Part shown: piece after piece, positions 1 to 12,900 of the stretch
Layout: each line of letters starts with the position of its first letter
How positions within the stretch are numbered: the stretch's first letter is position 1
NCBI GenBank assembly: GCA_018389105.1
Contig: JACATO010002204.1
Span: 2,046,001 to 2,110,000, forward strand
DNA from: Nautilus pompilius
Lineage: Eukaryota; Mollusca; Cephalopoda; Nautilida; Nautilidae
Length of the DNA: 64,000 bases
Direction of reading: 5' to 3'
Notes under the pieces: generated by a model
Database searches by the model: none
Told to the model about the DNA's origin: nothing
Seen by the model: the letters and a program-made list of their open reading frames with translations, nothing else
Translations under genes and position numbers: made by a program

Positions 1-758
1 GAAGACTGCCACAAAAAACCTAACTCAATGACGAGTTTCAATCAAAATTTTTTAATCTGCAATTTATCTATTGATATGGCAACCAAAAAATATGAAAAAT
101 ATTTTTTGAGCCATAAATCTTTGTTACTCATTCACAATCATGCATCAGCTAACTGATCTGTTACACATGCTTACATTGGCTGACTGATCTGTACTGGCTT
201 TGTTACATGTGCATGCATTGTTATATATAGCAATCAATTTTGAATTGTATACGAATATTTTGAATCTTTTGTATTGGGTCGACAGACTGTTTTGTAAATT
301 TTTTAATATTTTTGTTGCTCAAAGTATCATTTTAGTGATTGATTTTGCAATTTAGGAAACACAATGGCTATTATGTTTGTTCTTACCTTTGCTATAAAAA
401 GAGTGATTACTGAATTAATGAATTTAAACTTTTCATATTTTTTTTGATAATGTTTTCATGTATGCGCACCAAATGGTTACAAAAGACTACAATAAAAGAT
501 AATGGATTTGTTAACCAACAACAAAATTATTTTCAAAAACAGCTAAGTAAAACTTTCCCGATATAACACTGTTGTAATTAAAGAACTAAGCACTTTCTAA
601 ACTATGGCATTTGACAAAAAAAGAGAGAGAAAGTATGTCACCTTGAAATGAATCCAAGGTCAGTCATTTCATTTATTGCCTTTCTTTCTGTGGCCTTTAA
701 ATTTTTTCATTTTCTGGTGCAGGTAACATGGTTCATGGTTAACTAGAATCAGACTTAC
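1..758 (-). other. AP5Z1 intron 9, partial
   Basis: AT-rich sequence left of the last AP5Z1 exon. I searched the minus strand for the conserved continuation of the protein and saw none, so this intron exceeds the window edge. No repeat was recognised. Confidence 0.6.
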
Positions 759-921
759 TGTGATTTATGAAGAACTGCAGGAGCTGAAGAAGAATTCTAG
801 GGTGACCATTTTCCTGAGACATTCGAGTGAAGACTCTCTTCACCTCCTGAAAAACCTTTGGAGTCTGTTCTTTATCCAGTTTGCAGACCACATCCAAGAT
901 AGAAATAGTCTCTATCAAACA
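759..921 (-). CDS. AP5Z1: AP5Z1 exon 9 (last exon in window)
   Basis: Residues 329-382 plus one base, from CLIETISILDVVC to LLQLLQFFINH. Aligns with human CLVEAVLVLDVLC through LLPLAHFFLSH. Donor ACA|GTAAGT. The next exon lies to the left of the window. Confidence 0.87.
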
Positions 922-3900
922 CTGATCAAAGTAATCACATTAACCAAATATAACTTACAACAACTGCAAACAGTAAAAACAAAAACAAAAAAAACTTGAT
1001 AATGCCATCAAAAGCAAAGTTAAACATCTTAGAAATCAAACATGGTGTGCTACTGAAAAAACACTCAAATTAATGAAACTCATCCACGTTGTTTGTTCAT
1101 ATATTAAAACATCTTAAAAATACTTTTCTAAGAACTGTATGTTATAATATGATGCCAGCTAAATTATATATTTACTGACATGTTAACATTTTAAATAAGT
1201 TGAAAGTTTTAAGATGTAAGTAGAATTTCTTTGTTCATGAACTTTTCATGTTCCTAAGCAGCACAAGCATTTTCTGCTACAGATTTTCTGATGTAGAAAG
1301 TACAAATGATCACCTATAATGAAAATATTTTTTTCAAAGATCTACCAAAAAACATGATATGTCACAGCTGAAACAAGCATTAACATCAGAAAGCTGAGAA
1401 TGAACAACATAAGGCGAAGAATACTGTACAATGGTATAATTCTAACTGAACATTGTACGTAACAGCAATTTGCACAGCCTCAACATCACGGATTTTGAAG
1501 AAATCTAGTTTTCTCAAACAAGTCACAATCAGTTATTTACCACCACCTGCAAGAGTGGCTTACCTGGATTTGGTGCCTGAACACCTTTCTTATTTCACAT
1601 TGGAAAGGAAGCTTCCCTTCTGCAGTGGATTTCTGCTGGCTGATGATGACAGCAACGAGTGGTTTGCAAATTGTTGCACCAGAGAACAAGATTTGTTGTA
1701 GTGGCAGTGTCATCTAGTGGTTTAACCAAAATCTGACAGCCCAGATAAGAGGACAGTATTCTGCACTTAGCTTGCTTTCCTCATTTGATGCACCTGATAT
1801 TCCATCCATCCACTAAGGCGTGTGTTATCCTTGTTAAGGCAAAACACTGACAGCATAAAAGACTGTCCAACCAGATCCTCTGATCTCAATCAAATAAAGC
1901 ATATTTTGGTAAAACTAGGGCGTCCTCTTTAACATCATACAGATCCATCAATAGTTTGCTGCAAAACTGCAGCAGTGTAATAACATTTCTGCATTCAGGG
2001 TACATTATGTATGTGCCATACAAAGTGACCAAACCAGGTTGTTTCTTGTTGAAGTTTTGGTGCCATGTGATATTATGTTATGAATGCTTAATGGTCAAAC
2101 TCCATTTCTTCCAATTTTCACATGTCAATTCTGCTTATTACATCTTAGCCAATATACGCATGGCTGTCATTGCATTTTTAAAATTATATGAATGTATTTG
2201 GGTGTATTCCATAGACAACATTCACTTCTGCAACACATTGCTGTATATATCTATGTCTGCTAAAATGTTTTCTTTTTTGTTTGTTTTAATTACTATTTTA
2301 GGTTACTCTAGTATTTTTATGGGTTTAAAAACATTTACTATGCATAAAAGTAATTTTTAATTTAATTTATAGATGTTTAAGATTATTTAATATCTTTGTT
2401 TATCTTATTTTGCTACTGCTACACAGAGTTACAAACAAGATGGATGTGACATATCATAATAGTCAGTAATCTGATTATAATCCAGTACAATGCTAAAGAA
2501 CAAAATGAAGTGGATAAAGGATAAAGGCTTCTTATTTTGAAAAGCATTACTTATATTATATTTATACCAAAAATAAACAATATGTTCACAAGAAAGTTTT
2601 TTTCAAAAGATACTACATGTCAAAATTAATTTTAATATCTTCAGGGATACATACAGATGAGGGATATGGAACTACATAGGATGAAGACAATGACCACTAT
2701 TATAATATCCTTATGCTATTCCTGACCTACTGGAAGATAAAAAATACAAATGTGGCACATTTAAACAAAAAAGAAATTTTTAAATGACAAGACAAGCAAA
2801 ACCTAATGAGATTTTTTAAAGTGTTTCTGCTAAAATTAAAAAAGAAATAAATTGGCCAAAGTGCTGTAATCCACATGCTTCCAGTTGGCAGATTGACATA
2901 ATTAAAAATGCATTATAATTGCAAAATCTTCTTAGACATGCAAAACAAAAATAGTAGTCATATCTTTAGTCTGGAATCACATACATTTCTCAAATATACT
3001 TACAGCATTCTGAAGTTCAGCATCAGAAGAAACTTTTGGCTCTGAAATTAATAAAGCATATTTCTTTAAAAACAAAAAGTGCCTGAAGCACAACAAAACA
3101 GTTCACATTTTCAATGTTGTACACCAAAATCAAAACAAAAAAGTAACCTGAATTAACCTGTATAATAACTAGATCTGACTATATTCACATACAAATAAAA
3201 TCAATTTGAAAAAGAACAAACTAAATAACTATAGAGAGACTACTAAAATACACTTTATTTCATAGAACTAAATGTATTCACATGTATGAAAGACATTTTC
3301 AAATAAAGAAATACTGTAACATACTTTGTCACTTAAAGCAGAATTGTGGTGCACATCATACGTACTTCTTTCACACTGATCCAAAACTCTGAAACTGTAA
3401 TCTATCACTCGTCCAATTAACATGGAAAAAACCACAGGTACCATAGGACTGCAACTTCCAGATTGCCTATTCTGCTCTACATCCATAAAGTTTTCTAAAG
3501 AAACCTCTTCTAAAACTCTCCGGGAACTGTGGTAGAGCCATTGGTAAAGCATAGAAAATGTGAAGATATTCAAAAACTGATCATCAGTGTTATACTGAGC
3601 TGTAAATAATTTCAAAAAAAAAAAGAAAAACATACAATTTTATTGGCTCTAAACAGGATTTTTTAGAAATTTAAGTATGAATAAATACCATGTTAAGCAC
3701 TTGAAATCAATTAAATTAATGTTTGTAATGGTACACAAACTAAGAAATGTTTTAGTTCATGTAGTAAAAATAATTTTTTAAATGAGCAAATACAAGTTAT
3801 GATTTCACAACAAATTTATCTGTCTACTTCATGCCATTTCTAGAGATTTTCATTAAGAAAAAAATAATTAACATAACCAACAACAACAAAAAAAAACACT

Positions 3901-6900
3901 CAAGATTTTTCAAATTTTACTTTTTTTAAAAAAAAATTTTAACTCCGTCGGCCTTATTTGGCAAAGCAATCCCCTCGATAAGATGTAATTTCAGTCATTC
4001 AAAGACATGTCCAGAAATACAAGCTGGTCTCTTAAAAAATAAACCAGAGGGTGTTTTTGTTGTCATTTTAGGCAGGGGAGGCAAATCCTTTCCTCTCTGA
4101 TCCACAATAAAACTTTGTACTATGGATATGCAATAGTCTTTACATAATTTATATACCTCGAGAGAACTGCAACTAAATAAAAAAAAAATTATTTAACTTG
4201 AATTAAATGTAAAATTGATAAAAGATTTTAAAACAACTTTGTATAAGTAATACACTTTGGGAAATTCAAGAACTAAGCAAGGGGAATGGATGAGAAAACT
4301 AATAGAAAGGAAAGAGATTTCAGCAATGAACAGTCATTGGTCAGATATGTGAGTGTAGATAGTTACCAATGTTTAACACAGTAAAGAAGTTTCGGCTGGG
4401 AGTTCCATCAATCTCACTGACTAAGTTGATCTCATCTTTGCGGAATGGGTTCAGAGAACGACGGTTTGGAGCCTGATAACAGCTTGTCTTCATCAACCAG
4501 CTGGGAAGGTAGTTATTAACCTCAGCAATCTGATCTGTACACGCAGCAACAAATAAATGATAACTTCATTTTGTGTTGTGTTTTGTTTTAAAGTAACTTT
4601 TTTAAATACATAATTAAAATACAAGCATTTCCTTGACCTTTCATTGGCTAAATCTACCAAGAAAAAATAACCTACCAATTCTTATTTAAAACAGCAGCCA
4701 TATTCATTACATAGCATAGGAAGTTTATCTTAGAAACGTGTACTTCAACAATTCTAAACTATTAAAAAAATCACAAAATGTCTTGCCTTATTTTTTCAGA
4801 TAGTAAATAATTTAGTATGCATTTGGAAAATTAATAAGCATATTTTATTTTAAAAAACAATGAAAACAATCTGGGTTTAACTGCACCCAACCCACATTAC
4901 TGGAGACTGAGGCCTGCAGAAATTACTCCCCTGATGTAAGTAAAGTCTTTTTTTTTTAAAAAAAAGAAAGATTTAAATTTTAAAAATATTTCAAACAATT
5001 ACATTTTAACTTTAAACAGTTTTTAGAATTAACCAATTATCCCCTTTATCACCAGTCAAATAACAAGCGATCACTCTCTTATTAGACAGGGTGAGGCCAA
5101 AATGCTGTTTGTTTATTGTTCTTACTGTTAATTTCGTTACTTGTTTGTTTTCTTCCCTTTAAAACTCAATATTTAATATTTTTCATTACATTTACAAAAG
5201 ATATTTTAAAACTGTAATAATTAATTTCTACTCCAATTTTAATCAAGAAAAGACTGAAATGGATATTATGGCCAAGGTTAAAAGTTAAAAAAAGACAAAA
5301 TGGTACATCATGATATGCCATGTTGGTGGGATGGCTATTTGATCTCTTTGCTAAAAATTCCAAGAATAAGCTCTGAAAACAGATGCACAGTAAATCCAAA
5401 CACCAGAGTCTAGCCCAACATATCTTGAAGACTTGCAAACAAAAACCATCTACTAATGCTTATATTTAGTTCCAAAACCTACATCATCTCACCTTGATTT
5501 AGAACTTGTGAATGCAGTGACATGACAGCTACAATGAAGCAAAATACTTTACGCTGCAGTTCAAAATCTCCTGAATGGGACAACCACCTAAATAAAATAG
5601 AGTTAGTGTTTAAAGAGAAAAATCAACAAACTTACAAATCTGAACCAGCTACAGGGCATGTAAAACCCCCAAAGCACAAGACAAACTCTTGATTTTGACA
5701 TGGGTGTTTTCTAAATTGTTCTACTTTCTTTTTATTCCCTTCTTCTCATCCTCCTGTTTTTAATTTTTAAGACATTTCAGCACATAATTATGTAACTAGC
5801 TTAAAAACCACATGTCCAGATGTTAAACAAGTTTTTAACAAACATAATTCTTTCGAATTATTAAAACATGAAAATTTTTTAAAAAGGAAAAGTCTAAGTT
5901 AACTAATTGCAGCCAGCAGCTCTAAAATTCAATTCCCAGGTTAGATGCTTTTTTTAAAAATTAGACTACAAGATAACTAATCGAAAGGCCACATTTATTC
6001 TCAAACAGATTGTTCAAAATTAAAGCAAACTAGCTGAAACTGATCATCGTTTGGTTAGAAGAACCAATCATGTAGCTATAGATAACAAAGAATTTCTATC
6101 ATTAGTGAAAACTAGAAGTAATCAAAATCCAGTTTGTATGTTTTATAATATTATACTTTTAAAATGCTTCTCATACGTCTTTTGGTTCTAGAATTATCAT
6201 TTTGCATTAGATCTTATTTCTAATATATAAATTTATGTTAATATTTCACTCTACTAAGCATGTGACAAATTGTTAATTTTTTTTTTTTTTGGTGTTTTTA
6301 AGATAAGTAAATCCTGACTTAGCAAACATCTTAAATAAGCAAATTCTTAACTTACATTTTTTTCTCAAACTGCAAAATATCTGGATTACAAGTGTCAATA
6401 TATGCAAACAAGAGAGTTTTGTAAACACACCACTAAGGTGTATTTATTAGTTGTGACAATCATATTAAAGATAAATGAAAACTATTTATTACAGAATTAA
6501 TTTACACTCAAACAAAATTTTTAGAACAATGTTATAATTGGATTAGGGAAAAAGTGGCTATAGATATTTTTCTTGATGTGAATTTCACACCCTGTATTAC
6601 TTGTGATCATGCATATGTAATAAACATCAGATCATAGTAAAACATTGGAAAGTTTTCTTTTAACAGTCAAACACCTTACCAAGCAAGTAGTGAATGCTCT
6701 ATGTTGAGAGTTCTAAGAATCTGTCTAAGTCCAAGAGAAAAGAGGCCATTTAAATGTAAAACCTTCTGTTTCTCTGATTATCTATAATCTATCCCAGAAT
6801 GAAAAGCTGTATACCAGTTGTAATAACCCATTTTCATAAAAAACAGAATCCTAATTCAAAATTAAAAGTTCTTCTTTAAATTTATTCACTGTTCAAAGTA

Positions 6901-9900
6901 ATTTGCTATTGTTGTTTGAGTTTTGGTGTATAATATAATATTTAAAAATTTCACAAATCATTCAGGGTTAGGGTTCTCATGACAGGAAGTGACCCTTGAA
7001 GAATTGTCTTTCATAGCCAAGTTTCTTAGAGTGGAGAAATGTTTAGCTCAAAAGTGGGATCCTGCATTCTGGATAAGCTGGAGTCTTATCTTCATTGGAT
7101 CCCCTTATGTCAATGACTAAAGATATCTTGCCCTGGATGTATGCTTATGTAGAAAGTTCTGAGAGTAGAAAGATCACCCACCCAAGTCCTTCCTTACATA
7201 GCAGAGTTAAAAAAAAAAAAAACTACTAGGAAATTAAGCTGCCTTCCTTTAAAAAGGTCCTTCACCATAACCAATATGGTTCTAGAAATGTCCTGACACT
7301 CAAACTGTGCACCTGCATCAGGCCAAGAAAAGGGACCTGCTTGACCCTCTGCTGCAATCTGGCTTGAAAATAATAAAATCAAATACAAAAATCATATTCT
7401 ATATAGATTACTCCTTTACAAAATCCACTGTGACATTAATTCTGGCAGCTAAACTGATTGATCACCAGTATCTTTTGTGACTTTGCAATCTTAAAAGCAA
7501 CCTTGCGGTTTCCTTAATTTTATTTTGCTAAGACAAAGAAAGTACTATTAAAACAACTGATAATTCTTGGATGGATGCTATACTAAATTACCCAACTTAC
7601 TTTATGGCATGTATTGGTTGGGTGAGTACATTCAATAAACAAAATATTCCTTGACTACTTTATATTTTTGTTTACCCAGGGCCTATTTCAGAAAATCTCC
7701 CAAATTGGGTCACAACAAAAAAGGGATGGGAGCCATAAGTATCATGATTATTTTCCTGCAACATCTAACCTTCTGACAGCTAGTGACATATACACATGCA
7801 CGCACCTACTTTCCATGGTATAATCCAGTGTATTACCCACACAACATCAACACCTTGAGATGCAGTTATTCCATGGTCTAAAATACAGGAATTACATTAT
7901 TTCACCCTGCTTTTTTAAAAAATATACTGGAAGAACATTCCCAGTGACCCCTGCAGTTTGCATTGGTGGTGCTGGATGTTGTAGCCACAAGATTTCCTCT
8001 GCATTAATAGGGTCATACTGAGAAAAAAATTGGGAACTGCTGACCTATTTTTTAACCCTTTGAATATGCCCATATATTTACAAGGGAAGTGGGTATGGAT
8101 GCTAACGGTAACCCCCCAAAATATATGGTTCCAAGGTTTCACAAGCTGTAGGAAGCTATCACATGTACTAGCCCAAGAAACCTTGGCAACATATTTATTG
8201 GATTACTCCGTCCAGATCAATGCCCACCACCCGTAAAGGACCATTCCACAAATGGGCAAAATTTTTGTTACAGTAATTTATGAAAAACCTTTCAGATATT
8301 TTCTAATAAAGAAAAAAAAATAAATAAAATTGTGGACTTTCTTTTTTGTTTGTTTTTTTAAGTCTATCTCACTATGGATTCTGTGAGTGGATAAAAATTC
8401 CAAATCATTAGGGTTTCAAATGGACAGCAGTACATTATTTTAAGAAAGATGAAAATTCCGACTATGCTAGATGACAACCAACACTCGATTAAACTGATAT
8501 AAATTACATTAATGCAAACAGCACAGTTAAGCATTTCAAAACAAAAAGCAATAATACTCACTTCTTAGAAGTTTATGTACACCTCTATTTACTTATGGGC
8601 CCCAACCAGTTGATGTCAATTATGAAAAGTATATAAATATTTGGAACCCATACTACGTTGTCCTATAAATACTTCTGCTAAGTTTTGTAAACTAAACAAT
8701 GGATCCTTTAACTTAAAGACATATCTGATCACATTAAGATAAATTCTGACCAAATCAGACAGCTTAGATATCAATAAAAAAGAATAGTAACAAAATCTTA
8801 ACATTAAAGAAAATTTGTATGAAGAAACATAGTCAGAAATTTTGTTAATTTTAAAAAGGAAAATTTTAAACTATGAACATTTTGAATAATGCTTTTGGTT
8901 TTTAAAGTTACAACTTTTATAAAGACAATGAATAAAACAAACAAGAAATCCAGTATTAAATTATGTCATCTAACATCACCATCTCGAACAGAGTTAAATA
9001 AAAACCTGCCTCGAACCATGATTTGCATTAATTTAAAAAAAAAAACTGAAAATATTATTCATTATGAAAATATAAATTCTTCATAACTTTTAAATAAATT
9101 AGTGAAATTTAATAAACCAATTTATTGGGAAAAACAAACTTGCTCATATAATGCATAAATATAGAAAGTATGAATAATACCTGACACACTCTGATGCCAT
9201 TTTTGCCAAGCAACCAAACTTCTGACCCTAAAAAAGATCAGTCAACAAACAAAAAAATTGTGGACCATGTACAGGGTTACAGAATACAGAGACTTAAATG
9301 AGTATAAAGATATCCAAGTTTGAAAGAATGCTTGTTTATTCTGAAACCACAAAGAGCGCTGAGCGTGGGTTAATACTTTAAGGTAAGGCAGTAGTGTGTG
9401 CAGAATGCGGGGATATGATTAGCAAGCCTAAGATTAAAACCCACCCGTGATGCAGAATCTACTTTAGTGAATCCAAGTGGGTTTACACAAATACACAAGG
9501 ATCAGTTGTGCATAGCCAACATGTTCTTAATAGGATTCATGTCCAGTGATTGACTCATTGATGAGATCTGGAGCACCACATTCCATAAAAATACTGCCTT
9601 CTTTGAACAAATGATCCTTGGCATAGACAGGCAGAAGTCTCTCTAGGATATTGATATATTACACAGAAGTAATAGTCACTTGACAGACCACAAGCTGTGA
9701 CAATCCAGTGGCCCAAATTGCACCCCACACCATGAGAAACAGACCAACATGTTATTTGTGTGTATGGCTGGCAGATGATTCAATGAAAATCTTGTACTGC
9801 ATAGTGCCACACCCATACATAATCACTATCTAAAAACTGAAAAAATAGGTTCAGTGGAAAAAAATTACAATATTTCAAAAGGCAGGAAAGCTTGGTAATA

Positions 9901-12900
9901 TCTGCCATGCCCACTGCAGTCAATGACTGATATTGCAAAATTAATGAACATTTTGTATCTCACTGTTCTTCCATTCTACTCCATGGTGTAGTAATGTCTG
10001 ATGTTTCTTGTAGACACCTCCACATGTTCTGCTGCATCTGAAGCTATCAGCATACAGTTTTCATGCTCCTCTCCACAGTACAGGGTCGGTTTATTTGAAT
10101 TTAAGGTTCCATAATGTACATAAACTGAGTTCTCTTATGGTTTCTCTTGAAATGGAGTCAACTTTTTAACAATTAACAGCTGCTCCTGCTGGCTCCTACC
10201 AACATCCAATTGTGCAACTGTGCCCCCCCCCCACCTTTCAAAATTTATCAGTTCTTCTGGCTTGTACCTGTTCCTATAGCTTGCAATAATGTGACTAGAA
10301 TGGTAAATTTGAGTCTCATTGGCAACTTATTTAATTCTATATATTTCTAAACAGATTTTCTTCTAAGTGTATATAACATTGTCAAAATAATAAAAACCTA
10401 AAGCCATGTGACAATATCTGCAATTTCATACCTAATTAATGCAATATAGAGATGCTAACAGTTGTCTATTTATAGATTTAAAAGATTTCTTTACCTAAAA
10501 TTTATAGATTTATTTAACCAAATCTTATTTATTATTATAAAAGAATTCTTTTAACCTAAATGTACATGATATTTATGATAAGCAACCCATTTAAATAAAA
10601 ACTAAATATTATAGTCTCTTCCTAAAAATTCCATCTCATCAAATACAATCAAATTACAAAATGAAGAAACTCATAAGAACTAAGGGAGAGAATACAGTGG
10701 GTTAATTATATGACCAGAAGAGTGTATAATTACCTGTGAAAGATAAAGTGGCAGGTAACTACTCTCTGTGGTATAATCTGACAAGATTTCCAACTTGTCA
10801 TCATCATCTGTTGGAAGAAGTTCCCTGAAGATCTGTTTGCACAACAGGCACTCTCGACTACTCTTCTTCGATAATACAACAGACGCAAACAGTTTTGACA
10901 GGAGTTTTTTTGGCAAACTTAAATGAAAATAATCAGAGAGAGAAAATGTGTTTTGACAATAGTATTATTTTAAAGTCAAGGTTCTAATTGAATTGTTCTA
11001 GATAACGTTTTCTCTTTACTACTCAATATATAATTATACATAATAAATAATTCAAGCAATCTTTTTATTTGAAATACCAAACCAGCTAAGATCAAAGTGT
11101 AGTTCTGGGGTATTGGTGTTCCGAGCCCACCATTTTGGGTTCCAACCAGGTGCCACGCCCTTGAGGTGCTAGTGCATCAAGTATCTCTGCTACTGACAAG
11201 TCCTCTGCTCACAAGGCTGGAGGCAAGGGATGCTTTTTGCCCTGGGCCCACTATCTGGCTGGGAAGGTTAGGCATCTCCAGACCGATTTTCGGACTGGAG
11301 GCTTTTTTCCCAAGAGGTTTTTTCGGCTGGGAAAGCAATCACTCTAACAGAGTTTTTCGCTCCACAACAGGGGCATTTTGACCCTACAAAATGAGGTGTT
11401 TCAGTTCAAGTTTTGCCCCCCAAAAATGAGGTGCTTTTGATGCCTCAAAATGGGTTTTGTCCTGATAACGAGGTGCTTTGGCACCTCAACACAGGCTTGA
11501 GTCCCCACTCAGAGCTTTCTCCATTTGAGGTTTCGACCATACCAAACCCCTTCTCTTTGGAGATACACACACATACATGAACTTTACACTACACCAAACA
11601 TTGCAAAAACCACCCAAAAGAAAAAAAGAATCTAACCTCAATTTTGTTCTTGTTTCATAGCATTTAAGTTTGTATGGTTTTTCTCTGCTTTTTAATAGTG
11701 TGTGTGTGCATTTGTAGCATGTTGACTGCAGACAATAACCAGTTCCCATATTGGTCAGACATAACAATGAATGTAAAAAAACATTTAAAAAATAAAAGAA
11801 TCTTTTCTTATTTGTCTTCATGATAACAGTTAATAAGATAAAGAACTTGGAATTTATAACATCTGGTATTCTTTTTCAAGAGAGCATAAAGGTACCTACT
11901 TTAGTTTAGTTTAGCTGAGCTTAGTAATTATGAAAAGGCAGGAAGTCATCACAATTTATGCAAGGCCTCCAGGAAAGGGAGGTATTTATCAACATAAAAG
12001 TAATAGTATAAATTAATTTTAAAAATTAACTATATATGCCAGTCATTTGCCATTCTATTACTAAAATGTCTTCTAATACTAAACTGTGCTGAAATAACCT
12101 CTAGCATTAGCAACTGTAAACAGTTGAAAAAATGTTACTGACCACATACTCAAAAACCCTTAATTATTTTGAAAACCTCCATCATTTCTCTTCTTAAATA
12201 TCTACATTTCAAACTAGGTAAATGTAATATTTATAGTCATTCAGCATGTTCTGAATGTTTAAAACTTAGAAACAGTCTAGTAAATGCTGAACTCTCTCAA
12301 ATAATTTCATATCCTTTCTTAAATAAGGTCTCCATACCTGTACAGCATATTGGAGATATGAATGTGAATGAAATATGGACTTATATAATGGAACTAAAAT
12401 GTTTTTAATGTTTGATATTTTTGTTAATTAGTCCCTAGCTAAACCTAAGTGTTAGCTTTGTTAGCAGCTGAACTGCATTGTTCTTTATATTTCATTAATA
12501 CTAATAATATCCCTTTCTGAAACTCTTCTCAAATTTAGGATCTCCCATATACAGATTATAATTTTCACTTTTGTCTCAACATTGTTTTGGGTTAAACTGC
12601 ATTTTCCACTTCAATGACAAATCTAAAACTGTAGATTGCATTTGTTGTTGTTGTTGTTTTTTTGAGATGTTACTATAGCTTGGTTCTTTTGTAACCAATT
12701 TTTTTTAAATTTCCAGTTTTATTTTCATCAAATCAAATGTTATTATATTCTAGTTTGTGCATACTCAATATTTTCAAAATTTCAGTTATCTGACAAAGCT
12801 GAATGCAATGTTAGTGAAAGATCAGGGGGTTGTTGGGGGGGGGGTGTTGTTGTTGTTTTTTAAAAAAAAACATTTGTGTTTTGTTCCCATGAAAAATATG

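Noticed and set aside
1453..1701. 82-codon plus-strand frame
   Set aside because: Lies antisense in an AP5Z1 intron, no recognisable domain, no splice context; probably a decayed element.
1956..2360. 134-codon plus-strand frame, the longest unassigned one
   Set aside because: AT-driven composition with aromatic and Ile/Phe-rich low-complexity stretches, antisense in an intron, no homology.
8010..8045. hAT-like terminal sequence (minus strand cagcagttcccaa)
   Set aside because: Only one end seen, no partner inverted repeat or 8-bp duplication found.
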